64,000 nucleotides of DNA, taken from contig NZ_CP143258.1 of assembly GCF_036320655.1 (NCBI RefSeq), forward strand, positions 2,046,001-2,110,000, read 5' to 3'. Shown here in pieces: positions 5,510 through 14,923 of the stretch (the stretch's first letter is position 1; the number at the start of each line of letters is the position of its first letter). The notes beneath the pieces are model-generated. The model ran no database searches. It worked only from the letters and a program-made list of their open reading frames with translations, and was not told the origin of the DNA. The DNA comes from Porphyromonas pogonae (GTDB lineage: Bacteria; Bacteroidota; Bacteroidia; Bacteroidales; Porphyromonadaceae). Position numbers and translations under genes: made by a program.

Positions 5510-7702
5510 TTACTCGGAGAACGGACGCACAGCCATCCCGTGGGCCTGGTAGCCGTTGTACACGAACGCGTAGCTATTGCCCACGCCCATGTAGTACGCG
5601 CTGCTACTATTGAACGCCGTGGCCGACCAGCAGTAGCCGTACGAGCCACGGTTGATAGGCGAAGCGGCAGACATACCGGCGGTACCGTTACTGTTATATC
5701 CATATGTAGGGAATATGCGAGTAACCGCTTCGGAGGCGTGATCGGACCACCACTGCTCGGATGCAAAGGTATTCACCGTACCGCTGAAGCCCTCGCCCAG
5801 ATACACGGCTTGTACCACGAGCATCTTACCACCACCGCCATGGGTGTTATCCTCATAGCTATAGCGCCATGCAGAGAGGCGGGTGTTGGTAGCATCCTTG
5901 TAGCGCAGAGCGTAGGTGATGAGCTTACCGCCCACATTGCCCATGTTCTTGTAGTCGCCACGGTAGGTAGCGGTCTGACCCGCAATCTCGATAGTCTCAG
6001 AGATATTCTCCTTCAAAGATGACTCAGAGTAACGGATAGCCGTACTTGCACTTCCCACATGATCGTTGAATATACCGTGACACTCATTGCGTGAGGGCAG
6101 GTGCCAGCCTTGGAGGGCAAGTGCTGTGCCGGAAGCAAAGATGGCTTTGGCGTCGGCCCAGTTGTAATAGCCGAAGTCGGCATCAGTGTTGCTGTGTGTA
6201 GTCACAAATCCGAGGCGTGAGGAGTTCACGGCGTACTCTGATACGTACTCGAGCGCCATCTTGGGGCGGCTCAGCTGTGATATGGTCACTGTGACTTTGT
6301 TCCCGGGCTTGAGCTTGTTGCGAAACTCTACCTTACCCACACGCGGTGTGCTACTGATCACGGGGTTGGCCTTGACTTCGAGTTGGAAATGCTGCTCCAT
6401 GCCGGCATAGGTGGTGATGTCTTTGAGTGATAGCCACTGGGCTCCCTCTATGACCACACCCTCACTCTGGGTGCTCTTGCCGGTAACATCGAGTAGCAGG
6501 TTGTAAGCCTCACCCGTGCGTATGGCTATGTCGGTGTTGGTAGCATTCGCTGTGTGCTTCACCTCATTAGCTGCCAGCGGAGCTGACCATGCGGTGTTGT
6601 ACCCGGTCACTTTGCTTACGGTAGGCGCATCCTCGTTCTTGTAGTCCTCCATGTAGCGGTAGTCTACCTTCCAGTCCTCTACGTCTACCTTGAAGGTAAT
6701 GCGGGGTGGGTTGATGGTAGGATCACCGGGCACAGTGTTGTCGTTGGGGTTGCGGTTGAGCTCCACGGTGTAGATGTGGTTGCGCAGTATAGCCAGGTCG
6801 GTAAACGGCACTGTCACCGTGCGCAGGGGCACATTGTTGAGAGCCAGCTGTACCTCCACGTGGGTATCAGCCGTCTTGCTGTTTTCGTACGTGTAGATGC
6901 TCTTCACGAATGGAGCTGAGGTATAGTCCTTGGTCTCGTCCGAGGTGAGATTGTCTGTCTTACCGCCCTTTTCGTAGAGGTAAGACTTGGTCTGGCGCTT
7001 CACCACCTTGACACTCGTGATGGAGAGCCCCTGATTCTTATTGCCGGGAGCTTCCCCCAGCTTCACATCGATGCGAGCCGAGAGGCGCTGCATGTCTATG
7101 GTACCGGTGTAGGCTTGGGCTATATTACGCTGGAGCTTCACACTGGCTACGGCACCGCCCTGAGGCTTGCCCAGCATCACAAACTGATTTTTGACATCGG
7201 ATGCCTGTGTGATGTGCAGCTCTTTCATATCGTCGAGCGTAAGATCCGTTACGGCTGCTTTGCTCTTAGCTGTGGCCAGAGCAGAGAGTGCCGATGCCAG
7301 ATCCGAGGTATTGAGGTTGCCCACGAGTACAAACTGGATGGTCTTGCCCTCTGCACCGTATTCCTTGCTGGCATCGAAGGTGGCTGTGCCCTTGGTATCG
7401 TGTGTGGCATCGCCTGCGGGCTGCACGTTGCTCACGGTGACGGGTTTGTTGCCGAGGTATTTGCCCCCGTCGTCGAAGATGAGCGCCTGAGTGCTTGTGA
7501 GTGCACTCTCGAATCCCTCTGCTGATACAACGGCGTAGGTAGCGGGCGTGGCCTGTGTGACGCCCCGCAGGGTAACTGATACGGGATAGTCGCCCGAGAG
7601 AGGGCCGGGTGCCGGCTTATCCACCGGGGCCTCGCTCGTACAGGCACTCATACCCAGGAGCAGAGCGGTCAGCGAAGCCATGTATAAATGTTTCTTCTTC
7701 AT
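5510..7702 (-). CDS. Fimbrillin-like tip adhesin lipoprotein, DGR target
   Basis: This 730-residue secreted lipoprotein is probably the fimbrial tip or a minor subunit. The signal peptide ends in LLLGMSAC (lipobox Cys21). Residues about 35-340 resemble FimA/Mfa1-type fimbrillins. Residues about 390-480 look like a BACON-type beta domain. The C-terminus, from about residue 495, is a C-type-lectin-like/Fibrobacter major-paralog fold with the landmarks GWHLPSRNE, YCWSAT and MAVRPFSE. The last 52 codons are the DGR variable repeat. Relative to the template, 15 residues differ (683, 688, 691, 697, 701, 704, 706, 708, 711, 713, 715, 717, 718, 720, 721), nearly all from Asn to Tyr, Phe, Gly, Ser, His or Ile. 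It follows a fimbrillin gene by 93 bp. Ligand unknown. Confidence 0.92.
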   Translation of the reverse strand: MKKKHLYMASLTALLLGMSACTSEAPVDKPAPGPLSGDYPVSVTLRGVTQATPATYAVVSAEGFESALTSTQALIFDDGGKYLGNKPVTVSNVQPAGDATHDTKGTATFDASKEYGAEGKTIQFVLVGNLNTSDLASALSALATAKSKAAVTDLTLDDMKELHITQASDVKNQFVMLGKPQGGAVASVKLQRNIAQAYTGTIDMQRLSARIDVKLGEAPGNKNQGLSITSVKVVKRQTKSYLYEKGGKTDNLTSDETKDYTSAPFVKSIYTYENSKTADTHVEVQLALNNVPLRTVTVPFTDLAILRNHIYTVELNRNPNDNTVPGDPTINPPRITFKVDVEDWKVDYRYMEDYKNEDAPTVSKVTGYNTAWSAPLAANEVKHTANATNTDIAIRTGEAYNLLLDVTGKSTQSEGVVIEGAQWLSLKDITTYAGMEQHFQLEVKANPVISSTPRVGKVEFRNKLKPGNKVTVTISQLSRPKMALEYVSEYAVNSSRLGFVTTHSNTDADFGYYNWADAKAIFASGTALALQGWHLPSRNECHGIFNDHVGSASTAIRYSESSLKENISETIEIAGQTATYRGDYKNMGNVGGKLITYALRYKDATNTRLSAWRYSYEDNTHGGGGKMLVVQAVYLGEGFSGTVNTFASEQWWSDHASEAVTRIFPTYGYNSNGTAGMSAASPINRGSYGYCWSATAFNSSSAYYMGVGNSYAFVYNGYQAHGMAVRPFSE
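5513..5670 (-). repeat. DGR variable repeat (VR) in the target gene
   Basis: This is the recipient of mutagenised cDNA, reaching exactly to the stop codon. Changes relative to TR lie at 5542, 5545, 5551, 5553, 5554, 5560, 5565, 5566, 5572, 5580, 5581, 5586, 5587, 5593, 5601, 5613, 5614, 5631, 5641 and 5655. All except 5631 are at template adenines. The last 28 bp (5513-5540) are unchanged and lead into the downstream hairpins. The pattern shows that diversification has occurred in this lineage. Confidence 0.97.
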
Positions 7703-7795
7703 TATCGTGATCTTTTTTGTTTACTTATTATTTATCTTTTGTTCTTTCTGCATGTACACTTATCCATATACACTTATCAAAGCGCATGTCCTTTA

Positions 7796-9241
7796 TTATT
7801 TCTTAGGCTGGATGATCTTCATGCTGTAGAGCTGATTGCCCTGCACGTCCTTGGCACTACGGAGCCAGATGATACCGGCACGCTCGGCACCCTCGTTGTT
7901 TTCCTTGACTGCGATGGTGATCTTACCCGCTGTAGGAGTCACGGTGATCCAGCTGTTGTTGGGGTCGGCCACACCGGCAGTACCGGGAGCAGTGATGGCT
8001 ACGAAGGTGGGGATGTCGTCCCCGGCATACTCGCTGGCTACCGTGAAGGCATCGGTGAGGGTCTTGGCATCGCCACTCTTGAGGGTCATCTCGTGCTTGG
8101 CGTTGTCATAAGTGAATTCTGCGGCAAGGGCCGTATTGGCCGTAAAGTTCAGGAGAGCCTTCAGGGGCTGGGTGATCTTGTGCTCGTCCTCCCACTTGAG
8201 TGTCATGATGTTGGCAGTAGCTTCGTAAGTATCGCCTTTGGGCTCCACACCCAGCACTATGGTGTAGAGGTAATTACGTGTGAGGTTGCGGTCGAAGGGA
8301 ATTTCGTAGCGCATCTTCACTGCCGCACCACCCGTAGCAGGCACATAGTCGGCACTGATATACACCGTGGGGGTACCCTTGGCGGTAAACTGCGACTGTG
8401 CACGCTCATAGAGGTAGAAGAGCTTTTTGTAGCGACTGGTGTACTGAGCCGTAGCCACAGCATCGAGGTGAGCAGTGAGTTCACCGGCACTCTTCACCTT
8501 GTAGCTCACGGAAGTCTCCGATGCAGGAGAGAGGTTGCCCGTTACAGGGAACAGGGACGTAAGCGAGGGGGCATTCCTGACCTCTACCTTGGTGATGGTG
8601 AGTGTCTCAGTACTCGTCTTGAGACGCTGAGCGATGTCGAGGCGAGCCACATCACGTGTGAGCATCACGATGTCGGATACCTGCTGGGTGAGATCCATAG
8701 GCGCACTACCATTGATGGTGACTTCCTTATTGCCGGTCATCACAAAGTCAGGCTTGATCTCGGCATCGGTGCTTGCCAAGGCCTTGGTAAGCTCGGCCTT
8801 GAAGGCATCCTTAGTAGTGGTTTGCAAGGGAAGGTCTCTCAGCTGCTTCTGCATCCAATTGTTTGTGGTCTTACCGAGATTGGCCACAAAGAGGAAGTCG
8901 TGCTTGCCCTTGGTACCCTTGTCCAGCTCTATCTGAGCCACCGTCTTGCGTGCTACGAAGTCCCCGTCGGGAGCGGCTGTGGTGGCAATGTCCTTGAAGA
9001 TTTTGACAAGCTTGCCGGCATCGTCAAACTCAAAGATGTCAAGACTATTGATAGCATACTCGTCCTGCTCGTGTACCTGAGCATAAGTCACAGGTTCTCC
9101 CGAGGGCAAGCCTATGGAGAACATCACACTATTGGCCGGCAATGCCGGGTCAGGCCCGACGGGGATCTGCTGCTCCTTGCTACATGCCGTGAGAAGTATG
9201 GCTGTGGCGCCGAGCATAGAGAAAATCATTTTCTTCTTCAT
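7796..9241 (-). CDS. Fimbrillin-family lipoprotein, probable major or adaptor subunit
   Basis: The 481-residue lipoprotein has a signal peptide ending LLTAC (Cys20), so it is carried to the outer membrane, where fimbrillins are trimmed and polymerised by strand exchange. The N-terminal two thirds show the Mfa1/FimA-like layout: an early strand with YAINSLDIFEFDDAGKLV, a KHDFLFVANLG strand, and a DVARLDIAQRL helix/strand. The last 90 residues form a separate beta domain of BACON type, ending SMKIIQPKK. It lies between the FimB/Mfa2-like gene and the DGR target gene, both on the same strand. Whether it is shaft or adaptor subunit cannot be told from the sequence. Confidence 0.8.
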   Translation of the reverse strand: MKKKMIFSMLGATAILLTACSKEQQIPVGPDPALPANSVMFSIGLPSGEPVTYAQVHEQDEYAINSLDIFEFDDAGKLVKIFKDIATTAAPDGDFVARKTVAQIELDKGTKGKHDFLFVANLGKTTNNWMQKQLRDLPLQTTTKDAFKAELTKALASTDAEIKPDFVMTGNKEVTINGSAPMDLTQQVSDIVMLTRDVARLDIAQRLKTSTETLTITKVEVRNAPSLTSLFPVTGNLSPASETSVSYKVKSAGELTAHLDAVATAQYTSRYKKLFYLYERAQSQFTAKGTPTVYISADYVPATGGAAVKMRYEIPFDRNLTRNYLYTIVLGVEPKGDTYEATANIMTLKWEDEHKITQPLKALLNFTANTALAAEFTYDNAKHEMTLKSGDAKTLTDAFTVASEYAGDDIPTFVAITAPGTAGVADPNNSWITVTPTAGKITIAVKENNEGAERAGIIWLRSAKDVQGNQLYSMKIIQPKK

Positions 9242-9496
9242 ACTACGTTCTTATTATTGATTAAACATAAAAGCAAATGCAGAAAACCATACCTCGAGAG
9301 AGGAGAGTATAGGATGAGCAAGCTCCCCTCCCCCGCCTTACGGTATTGATATGACTTCATGTCTATGCTTATTTCTTTTTTTATTATCCTATCTTAATAA
9401 TGTTGCCATATTTGTTGGAGTGTTCCGGTTATCAGCCTCTCTACACTCTCTCGATCTCTGTCTCTGTAGCACATGGTCCTTGACAAAACCTCCTTG

Positions 9497-10621
9497 TCAA
9501 AGATCATGTCCTATAGTACCCCCATCCTGCCAGTCGAGTACACTCAAATTGCCTGACGCTGTCACGGTGACAGATCCTGTAACCGGATCTATCTCTATGA
9601 TGAGGTGGAATATCTGCTCCGGTATCCGTGATGGCACCCACTTCATCTCCTCGAAGAATCGTTTGAGATTTATTTCCTTCATTAGTGGCACTCCGTCTTT
9701 GAGTACTCGGAATAGCGGTATGGAGTTGTCATCATAGCGCAAGGTCATAAACTGAGCATCCAGCATAGCCGATGAAATGGGGACATGTAGGCGGTGAGTG
9801 ACCGGATTGTCACCCAAGATGAGAGGAAAAGAGTGTACCACCTGAGTGACAGTACTTGTAAAAAGCGGTTCTTTGGGATCCGAAAAGGTATTCATCACAA
9901 TCTTGGGTACACGTGGGTGTAAGCTCATCCGATACGCACGAGGCACCTCTCGGAGTTGTAAGGTGTAGAGCCCGGGCTGTGAGGGTAGTTGCCTCTTCCA
10001 CTTCACGGTAATGCGCATCAGACAGTGTATATTGCTCATATCACATATGTAGTGAGCTGTACGGTTGCGAGTCATCTCAAAATCTTGGATGCCCCAGTAG
10101 AGCGCATCACCATTGGTATAATAAGCATCTGCGCTACCTTGCTCCCGGGTATTTATGCTCATGAGCATCTCCGAGAGGCGGGTCTTGCCCACTGTAAAAG
10201 GGAAGGCTGTCCTTGTACTTCTATTACCTACTACAAGTAGGGTGTACTTACCATAAGGAAGCACCGTGGGCTTGAAGTGCAACTCCTGGGGCTGTCGTGT
10301 GACAATCGTATGGGAGAACAGGATGCCGTGAGAGTCGAAGATGAAATGCTCCGAGTGATGTATATGGATGCGGTAACGATCTCCCTCGGCCACACGACGT
10401 ACGTAGCGAATACTGATATCAACACCTTCACAACACACATCACGATCATCATCTGTGGAGCACCCACCCAGGACAAAGATGGCTACGATAGCTCCGGCAA
10501 GCAATGCCAGCAGCATACCTCGCCGGCATCGCATAGCTCTGCGACGACGCCTCTGCGCTTTTTCTTGCTTGATGTCTGCCATAGTTCTTGGCTTGTAATC
10601 TTCCATATAGCTATTTCGCAT
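9497..10621 (-). CDS. FimB/Mfa2-family fimbrial anchor lipoprotein
   Basis: The 374-residue protein is of the family that anchors Bacteroidales fimbriae in the outer membrane and limits their length. The N-terminus is unusual: about 35 polar, Arg-rich residues precede a hydrophobic segment ending VLGGC (lipobox Cys54). The true start may therefore be a downstream Met such as MRCRRGMLLALL. After the lipobox come strands typical of the family (LPYGKYTLLVVGN, CLMRITVKWKR, FHLIIEIDPVTGSVTV), and the C-terminal SVLDWQDGG matches the W-x-D ending of Mfa2-like proteins. It sits between the DUF3868 and fimbrillin genes, where this role is expected. Confidence 0.8.
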   Translation of the reverse strand: MRNSYMEDYKPRTMADIKQEKAQRRRRRAMRCRRGMLLALLAGAIVAIFVLGGCSTDDDRDVCCEGVDISIRYVRRVAEGDRYRIHIHHSEHFIFDSHGILFSHTIVTRQPQELHFKPTVLPYGKYTLLVVGNRSTRTAFPFTVGKTRLSEMLMSINTREQGSADAYYTNGDALYWGIQDFEMTRNRTAHYICDMSNIHCLMRITVKWKRQLPSQPGLYTLQLREVPRAYRMSLHPRVPKIVMNTFSDPKEPLFTSTVTQVVHSFPLILGDNPVTHRLHVPISSAMLDAQFMTLRYDDNSIPLFRVLKDGVPLMKEINLKRFFEEMKWVPSRIPEQIFHLIIEIDPVTGSVTVTASGNLSVLDWQDGGTIGHDL

Positions 10622-10671
10622 CTCTTTGCCTCTAATTATTCATATTATAAAGTAGTAGTCCGATCCTCTAT

Positions 10672-10700
10672 CTTCTCCAAGGGGGAGGCAGAGACATTGC
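10672..10700. repeat. Partial copy C of the 120-bp dispersed repeat
   Basis: CTTCTCCAAGGGGGAGGCA followed by GAGACATTGC matches the right half of the repeats at 1054 and 4080, in the same orientation. It falls in the 86-bp gap between the DUF3868 and FimB-like genes. Confidence 0.65.
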
Positions 10701-10707
10701 ATTAATT

Positions 10708-12345
10708 TTATCGAAAAGAGCTATCTACCATACCACCTTTGTTTTGCAATGACTCCTCCAGTTGTTCCAAATTGTACTTTGCTCGAGACTCTTCGCCCTT
10801 GACCTTGAGGGCACGGCGGAAGTAATCACGTGCTCGAGACAGATCGCCTCGCATCCAATAGTAAACACCCAAATTATTGTAAGCCTCCGGTACGTTCTGC
10901 ACCTTGCCCAGATACTTCCATGCTCCATCCAGATCGCCTCGTACAAGGGCTGCAGAGGCAGCATTGATATTTGCAACGGCGTCATTGGGGAAGTATTTGG
11001 CAGCTACATCGTACTCACGACCATAATCCTTGGCAGCTCTCTGTGACTTATCGCCACTATTGCGCCGGCGTGCTACTTCGTAGATCTCCTCTTGTGATAA
11101 GTCCTGAGGTCTCTGCTTCAAGACCTCCTCGGCCTCGACGGTCTCGAAAGAGCGTACCGTGTAGCTAACCTCCATCTCCATACGTCTCAAAGGCGGATAG
11201 AGGTTGTAAAGCATATATTTGTAGGGTACTCCTCCTGCCAGATCCATGAGTAGCTTTTCACGCCCCTTGAAGATGTCTACTCCGTCTATAATGGTAAGGA
11301 CAGCATCTCGATACATCATGTCACTCTCTTCCACTGCAGCCCTGAGGCCTTCCCAATCCTCACCCATACCTGTGGCGGGGAACATACTGATATCGTAAAG
11401 GCCGTACTTACGGATGAGATATTGCTTGAAACCATCAGCACGACGTTGTGATAGCTTGAGGTTATAGTCATAAGGTGCTTCAGGTGATGCATATCCTTTG
11501 ATAGAAGCACTTCGGATACGATAGGTCTCACGACGGGATGACAAAGGCCTGAGCACATTGTCTACTTTGGCAAGTTCTTCGGCATTACTTGCGTAGTAAG
11601 GCAAGATATCATACCGATCCACAATATAGTTGATATGAAGTGAGAGATGCTCATTACGCTCCTTGACCACTTCTTTCTTAGGGCGTATGAATGTCACACT
11701 ACTCTCATATACGGGCGGGGTCACTGAAGGTTTGGATGATCGAGGCGCATCCGCCTGGGCTTGAGAGCCCTCAATATCAGAGGGCTGTACTCCCATTAGA
11801 TGCCAGTCGCAACAATCCTCTATAAGCTGATCGAATGTAAGCTTGCCACCCAAATTTATAGGTTTGGTCAACGGAAGTGATACCCGGTAAGAAACGGACT
11901 GAACGTCTCCGACACGGGTAGGAACAGATACCACGACATAGGGTTTTTGCTCCCAAAAGGCACTGTGTGAGAGCAAAGCCTGTTCACGACGGTAGTAGGC
12001 GGCCCGCCTCTTTCCGTTGACCAATACCTCAGGAAATCGAAGTTCCACACCACCTACACGATATACAGGAATGATGTGTAAAGCATCGCCGGAGTTAATG
12101 ATGGCTCCACGAATTACCAATTTGAAATTGATATGCAGTGAATCTCCCCGGAAATAATTGTGAACCTCCTGGAATCGGAGCTCGGGCATGGATGTCCGGG
12201 GTGATAATTCCCGGGTCTGTACTGCGGCTACAGGCTTGGGCGAGGGATTATAGAAATTACGCCCGGCTGTCTGAGCCTTAGCCCCTCCGACGATAACGAT
12301 ATAAAGCAGTAATATGTGTAAAATATTGTGTAGAGTATGTTTCAT
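10708..12345 (-). CDS. DUF3868 / OmpA-like / TPR fimbria-associated protein
   Basis: The 545-residue secreted protein has a signal peptide ending GGAKAQ. Residues 50-175 are the DUF3868 beta domain. Residues about 235-395 resemble an OmpA-like peptidoglycan-binding domain (IKGYASPEAPYDYNLKLSQR is the characteristic helix-forming block). Residues 455-540 form tetratricopeptide-type helices (YNNLGVYYWMRGDLSRARDY). Proteins of this architecture regularly accompany FimA/Mfa operons and are thought to assist fimbria assembly or anchoring in the periplasm. It starts 14 bp after the DUF3575 gene, so the two are co-transcribed. Confidence 0.8.
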   Translation of the reverse strand: MKHTLHNILHILLLYIVIVGGAKAQTAGRNFYNPSPKPVAAVQTRELSPRTSMPELRFQEVHNYFRGDSLHINFKLVIRGAIINSGDALHIIPVYRVGGVELRFPEVLVNGKRRAAYYRREQALLSHSAFWEQKPYVVVSVPTRVGDVQSVSYRVSLPLTKPINLGGKLTFDQLIEDCCDWHLMGVQPSDIEGSQAQADAPRSSKPSVTPPVYESSVTFIRPKKEVVKERNEHLSLHINYIVDRYDILPYYASNAEELAKVDNVLRPLSSRRETYRIRSASIKGYASPEAPYDYNLKLSQRRADGFKQYLIRKYGLYDISMFPATGMGEDWEGLRAAVEESDMMYRDAVLTIIDGVDIFKGREKLLMDLAGGVPYKYMLYNLYPPLRRMEMEVSYTVRSFETVEAEEVLKQRPQDLSQEEIYEVARRRNSGDKSQRAAKDYGREYDVAAKYFPNDAVANINAASAALVRGDLDGAWKYLGKVQNVPEAYNNLGVYYWMRGDLSRARDYFRRALKVKGEESRAKYNLEQLEESLQNKGGMVDSSFR

Positions 12346-12359
12346 ATGAGCATTGGTAT

Positions 12360-12944
12360 TTATTTGAGATAATAGATGAGTGATAATACTGCTTTTGTGG
12401 GACCGAAGTAATTTCGCTTGTACTCGCCAAGGAAATCACCACAATCGCCACAGTCATACTTCTTATAGTTTAACCTCAAGTACCCAACACCCAAAGAAGC
12501 TTCAACCCCCCAGCGGTCACCCAGTGCCCACTGGTACCCCATACTTACACCACCTCCATAGGCATTGCCCTGATAACGGTAATTTTTTAAATCCTTGATC
12601 AGCGAGATACCTCCTACATTATATTCACCGTATACCCCGTGAATACCCACATAACCACGCTCGAAAGCTTGACAAAACCAATATTTTACCTCAGGCATCA
12701 CCAACCAATGGCGTAACTTGGGATGCACACGCACCCCGTCAACCTTGGTATGCGACCCGAAGTTGAAAGGATTGTATCCCCCATGGAGACTAAGAGTAAA
12801 CTGATCACCAGTACGAAACTCAAGCCCAATATTAGGAGTAGTGGTACCCCAATAGAGCAAATTTGTTTTAACTCCGATGCGTTGTGCCCGTACCGTCATG
12901 AAAATGCTCATAAACAGAAGCAAAGTGAGAGAAATATGTTTCAT
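12360..12944 (-). CDS. DUF3575 outer-membrane beta-barrel-like protein
   Basis: The 194-residue protein has a signal peptide ending MTVRAQ. The mature part opens RIGVKTNLLYWGTTTPNIGL, the hallmark of DUF3575, and continues in short amphipathic strands rich in Gly and Tyr (GGGVSMGYQWALGDRWGVEA), ending in an aromatic strand (KAVLSLIYYLK) like an outer-membrane barrel. DUF3575 genes commonly precede DUF3868 and fimbrillin genes. It is the first gene of the minus-strand fimbrial/DGR block, so any promoter for the block should lie upstream of 12944. Confidence 0.8.
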   Translation of the reverse strand: MKHISLTLLLFMSIFMTVRAQRIGVKTNLLYWGTTTPNIGLEFRTGDQFTLSLHGGYNPFNFGSHTKVDGVRVHPKLRHWLVMPEVKYWFCQAFERGYVGIHGVYGEYNVGGISLIKDLKNYRYQGNAYGGGVSMGYQWALGDRWGVEASLGVGYLRLNYKKYDCGDCGDFLGEYKRNYFGPTKAVLSLIYYLK

Positions 12945-13677
12945 GCTGTGTATATTAGGATATATAAATAGTAGTTCATACCAAAAGTGACTTGCTTATT
13001 TACAAATAGAGGAAGCATTGACCAATGCTAAAGAATAATTCCGATCATATGATTCTTAATCATGCATGATGATAATTATGAAATGGATAAAATATTTACA
13101 CCCTTTCATCTGTGCAAATAAGCTTAAGTAGCCACTTAATATTGAAGTCCATACAATCTATTATTCTCATTATCATCTATCTTTCTACTCCGATCTTAGC
13201 GGAAATAGATCAATAGATATAGCTCTTTTGTATCCACAGGCAAAGGTAGAACGCTCTACTTTATGAGGCTCCGAAATATCACCGGCAAATTGTGCACATA
13301 AGTGTATTTAAAGTACACATTAAGTGACTTATTATAATAAAACAGGTATTAATTGGCTAAAAAACAGCACATTACGAGCAGAACTAAGAGGTGATTAGAT
13401 TTTTCCGAGAATAATAATAGAAGAGTATCCTACGGAAAACTTTCGGAGATATACCCTTGCAGGTAGTGAACATAAACAAGCTATCTCACTATTAATAAGC
13501 ATACTAAAGCTGATACAAATAGGGCTAATATGCACCACTGCTGATATATATCTTACTTATCGTTATCTTTACAGCAAATAGCCTTATGGCGACTACAATA
13601 ATTATTTACAATCAAGACCGGAACATGAATTGAAAAGAAAATATGACCGGACATAATCTAAAAACAGACTGAATGAG
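12945..13677. other. Divergent intergenic region between the fimbrial block and the PepSY gene
   Basis: This 733-bp AT-rich region should hold the promoters of both divergent units. No clean TAnnTTTG box was found for the minus-strand block. A TATCTTTA box near 13563-13570 could serve the PepSY gene. A 6-bp hairpin (AGCATT/AATGCT) lies at 13014-13029. I looked for a long inverted-repeat pair of the kind that flanks invertible promoters and did not see one. Confidence 0.4.
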
Positions 13678-14844
13678 ATGAGGGTGAATCTAAAGAAAAT
13701 AGTAAGAAAGTTGCATTTATGGCTGGGCATACCGGCTGGTATAGTGATCTTTGTAGTAGCTATTACAGGTGCCGTATACGCTTTCAGGGATGAAATAGAA
13801 GATATGCAACGACCATCGCTTGCTATACGCAATACTGATAATGAGATATTGATGTCTCCGTTGGAACTGAAAGAAATAGCGGAAGACGTGATCAGAAAAG
13901 AGAACCCTCAAGGCAAGTCCAAAGTAAAAGAGGTCACATACCAAGGCATTGAGCATGCAGCAAAACTTACTACCGGAGGTAAGAAAGGCGATAGGATAGA
14001 TGTTTACCTCAATCCATACTCAGGTAAAAGAATATATACGGAACAGGTGAAAGACGGCTTCTTCAAGTTTATTATCAAAGGACATCGGAGCTTGTGGCTA
14101 CCGAGAAATATAGGTAAGCCTGTGATAGGCTGGTCTGTAGTCATCTTTATAATAGTGACTATCACCGGAATTGTGATGTGGTACCCGGACATGAAAAACT
14201 CCAAGGCGGTGATGGCAGCTTTCACGATCAAAAAGAAAGCTCCATACAAGCGTAAGATTCTTGATTATCACAACATATTAGGCTTTTATACAGCTATATT
14301 TGCTCTTATTATGGCCGTTACAGGACTCAACTGGAGTTTCAAAAAGTTTGGTGAGGCATACTACGGGCTTATTACCGGGGGTAAAACATATGAGGGCTGG
14401 AATATGCCCGAATCAAAATATAACAGTGATGCTCCGGAGTATAATGCAGATGATTTATGGACACAGATCAAGGATGATTATATTATGGATGAGAAATGTT
14501 CTTTGAGGATCAGTTTCCCCTCTGACAAAACCGATAGCTATGCGGTAGCATATAACCCTGATGGCAACAATAAATATTATCGCAGGCATATGAGGTTCTT
14601 TGATCGGTATTCTTTAGACGAACTGAAAGGAGGTGGACTTTTTGGAATTAAATATGAAGATTGCTCATGGGGACAAAAACTGTATAGAATGAACTACGAC
14701 TTGCATACGGGTAGGATAGCCGGAATACCGGGTAGAATTATCGCTTTTCTGGCATGTGTGATCATCGCCTCATTGCCCATAACGGGTATACTTATCTTTA
14801 TCAACAAACGTTTTAAGAAAAGAAGAAAAAGTATTGGAAAATAA
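13678..14844 (+). CDS. PepSY-associated inner-membrane protein (XusC-like)
   Basis: The 388-residue protein has four clear membrane segments: about residues 14-38, 147-170, 200-222 and 358-380. Between the first and second is a PepSY-type domain (residues about 55-130) with the block VTYQGIEHAAKLTTGGKKGD, and a larger soluble region lies between the third and fourth. PepSY_TM proteins occur in iron-acquisition loci and are proposed to reduce or handle ferric siderophores at the inner membrane. XusC of Bacteroides thetaiotaomicron, which works with a TonB receptor and a DUF4374 lipoprotein, is of this type. Homologues of those partners lie 6-10 kb away in this window, on the other strand. Confidence 0.85.
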   Translation: MRVNLKKIVRKLHLWLGIPAGIVIFVVAITGAVYAFRDEIEDMQRPSLAIRNTDNEILMSPLELKEIAEDVIRKENPQGKSKVKEVTYQGIEHAAKLTTGGKKGDRIDVYLNPYSGKRIYTEQVKDGFFKFIIKGHRSLWLPRNIGKPVIGWSVVIFIIVTITGIVMWYPDMKNSKAVMAAFTIKKKAPYKRKILDYHNILGFYTAIFALIMAVTGLNWSFKKFGEAYYGLITGGKTYEGWNMPESKYNSDAPEYNADDLWTQIKDDYIMDEKCSLRISFPSDKTDSYAVAYNPDGNNKYYRRHMRFFDRYSLDELKGGGLFGIKYEDCSWGQKLYRMNYDLHTGRIAGIPGRIIAFLACVIIASLPITGILIFINKRFKKRRKSIGK

Positions 14845-14923
14845 CAAGTCTATGATAAGTATGGTGAGTATTCTACTTTAGGCTGCCCAATCCCAAAAAC
14901 TTCCGACCTACGAAATGAAAAAG

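Noticed and set aside
7688-9349. 553-residue open frame on the plus strand opposite the fimbrillin gene
   Set aside because: It mirrors a well-supported lipoprotein gene, lacks domains, and its composition is that of an antisense frame in GC-richer DNA.
12945-13677. Invertible promoter for the fimbrial block
   Set aside because: No pair of long inverted repeats and no adjacent site-specific recombinase were found.
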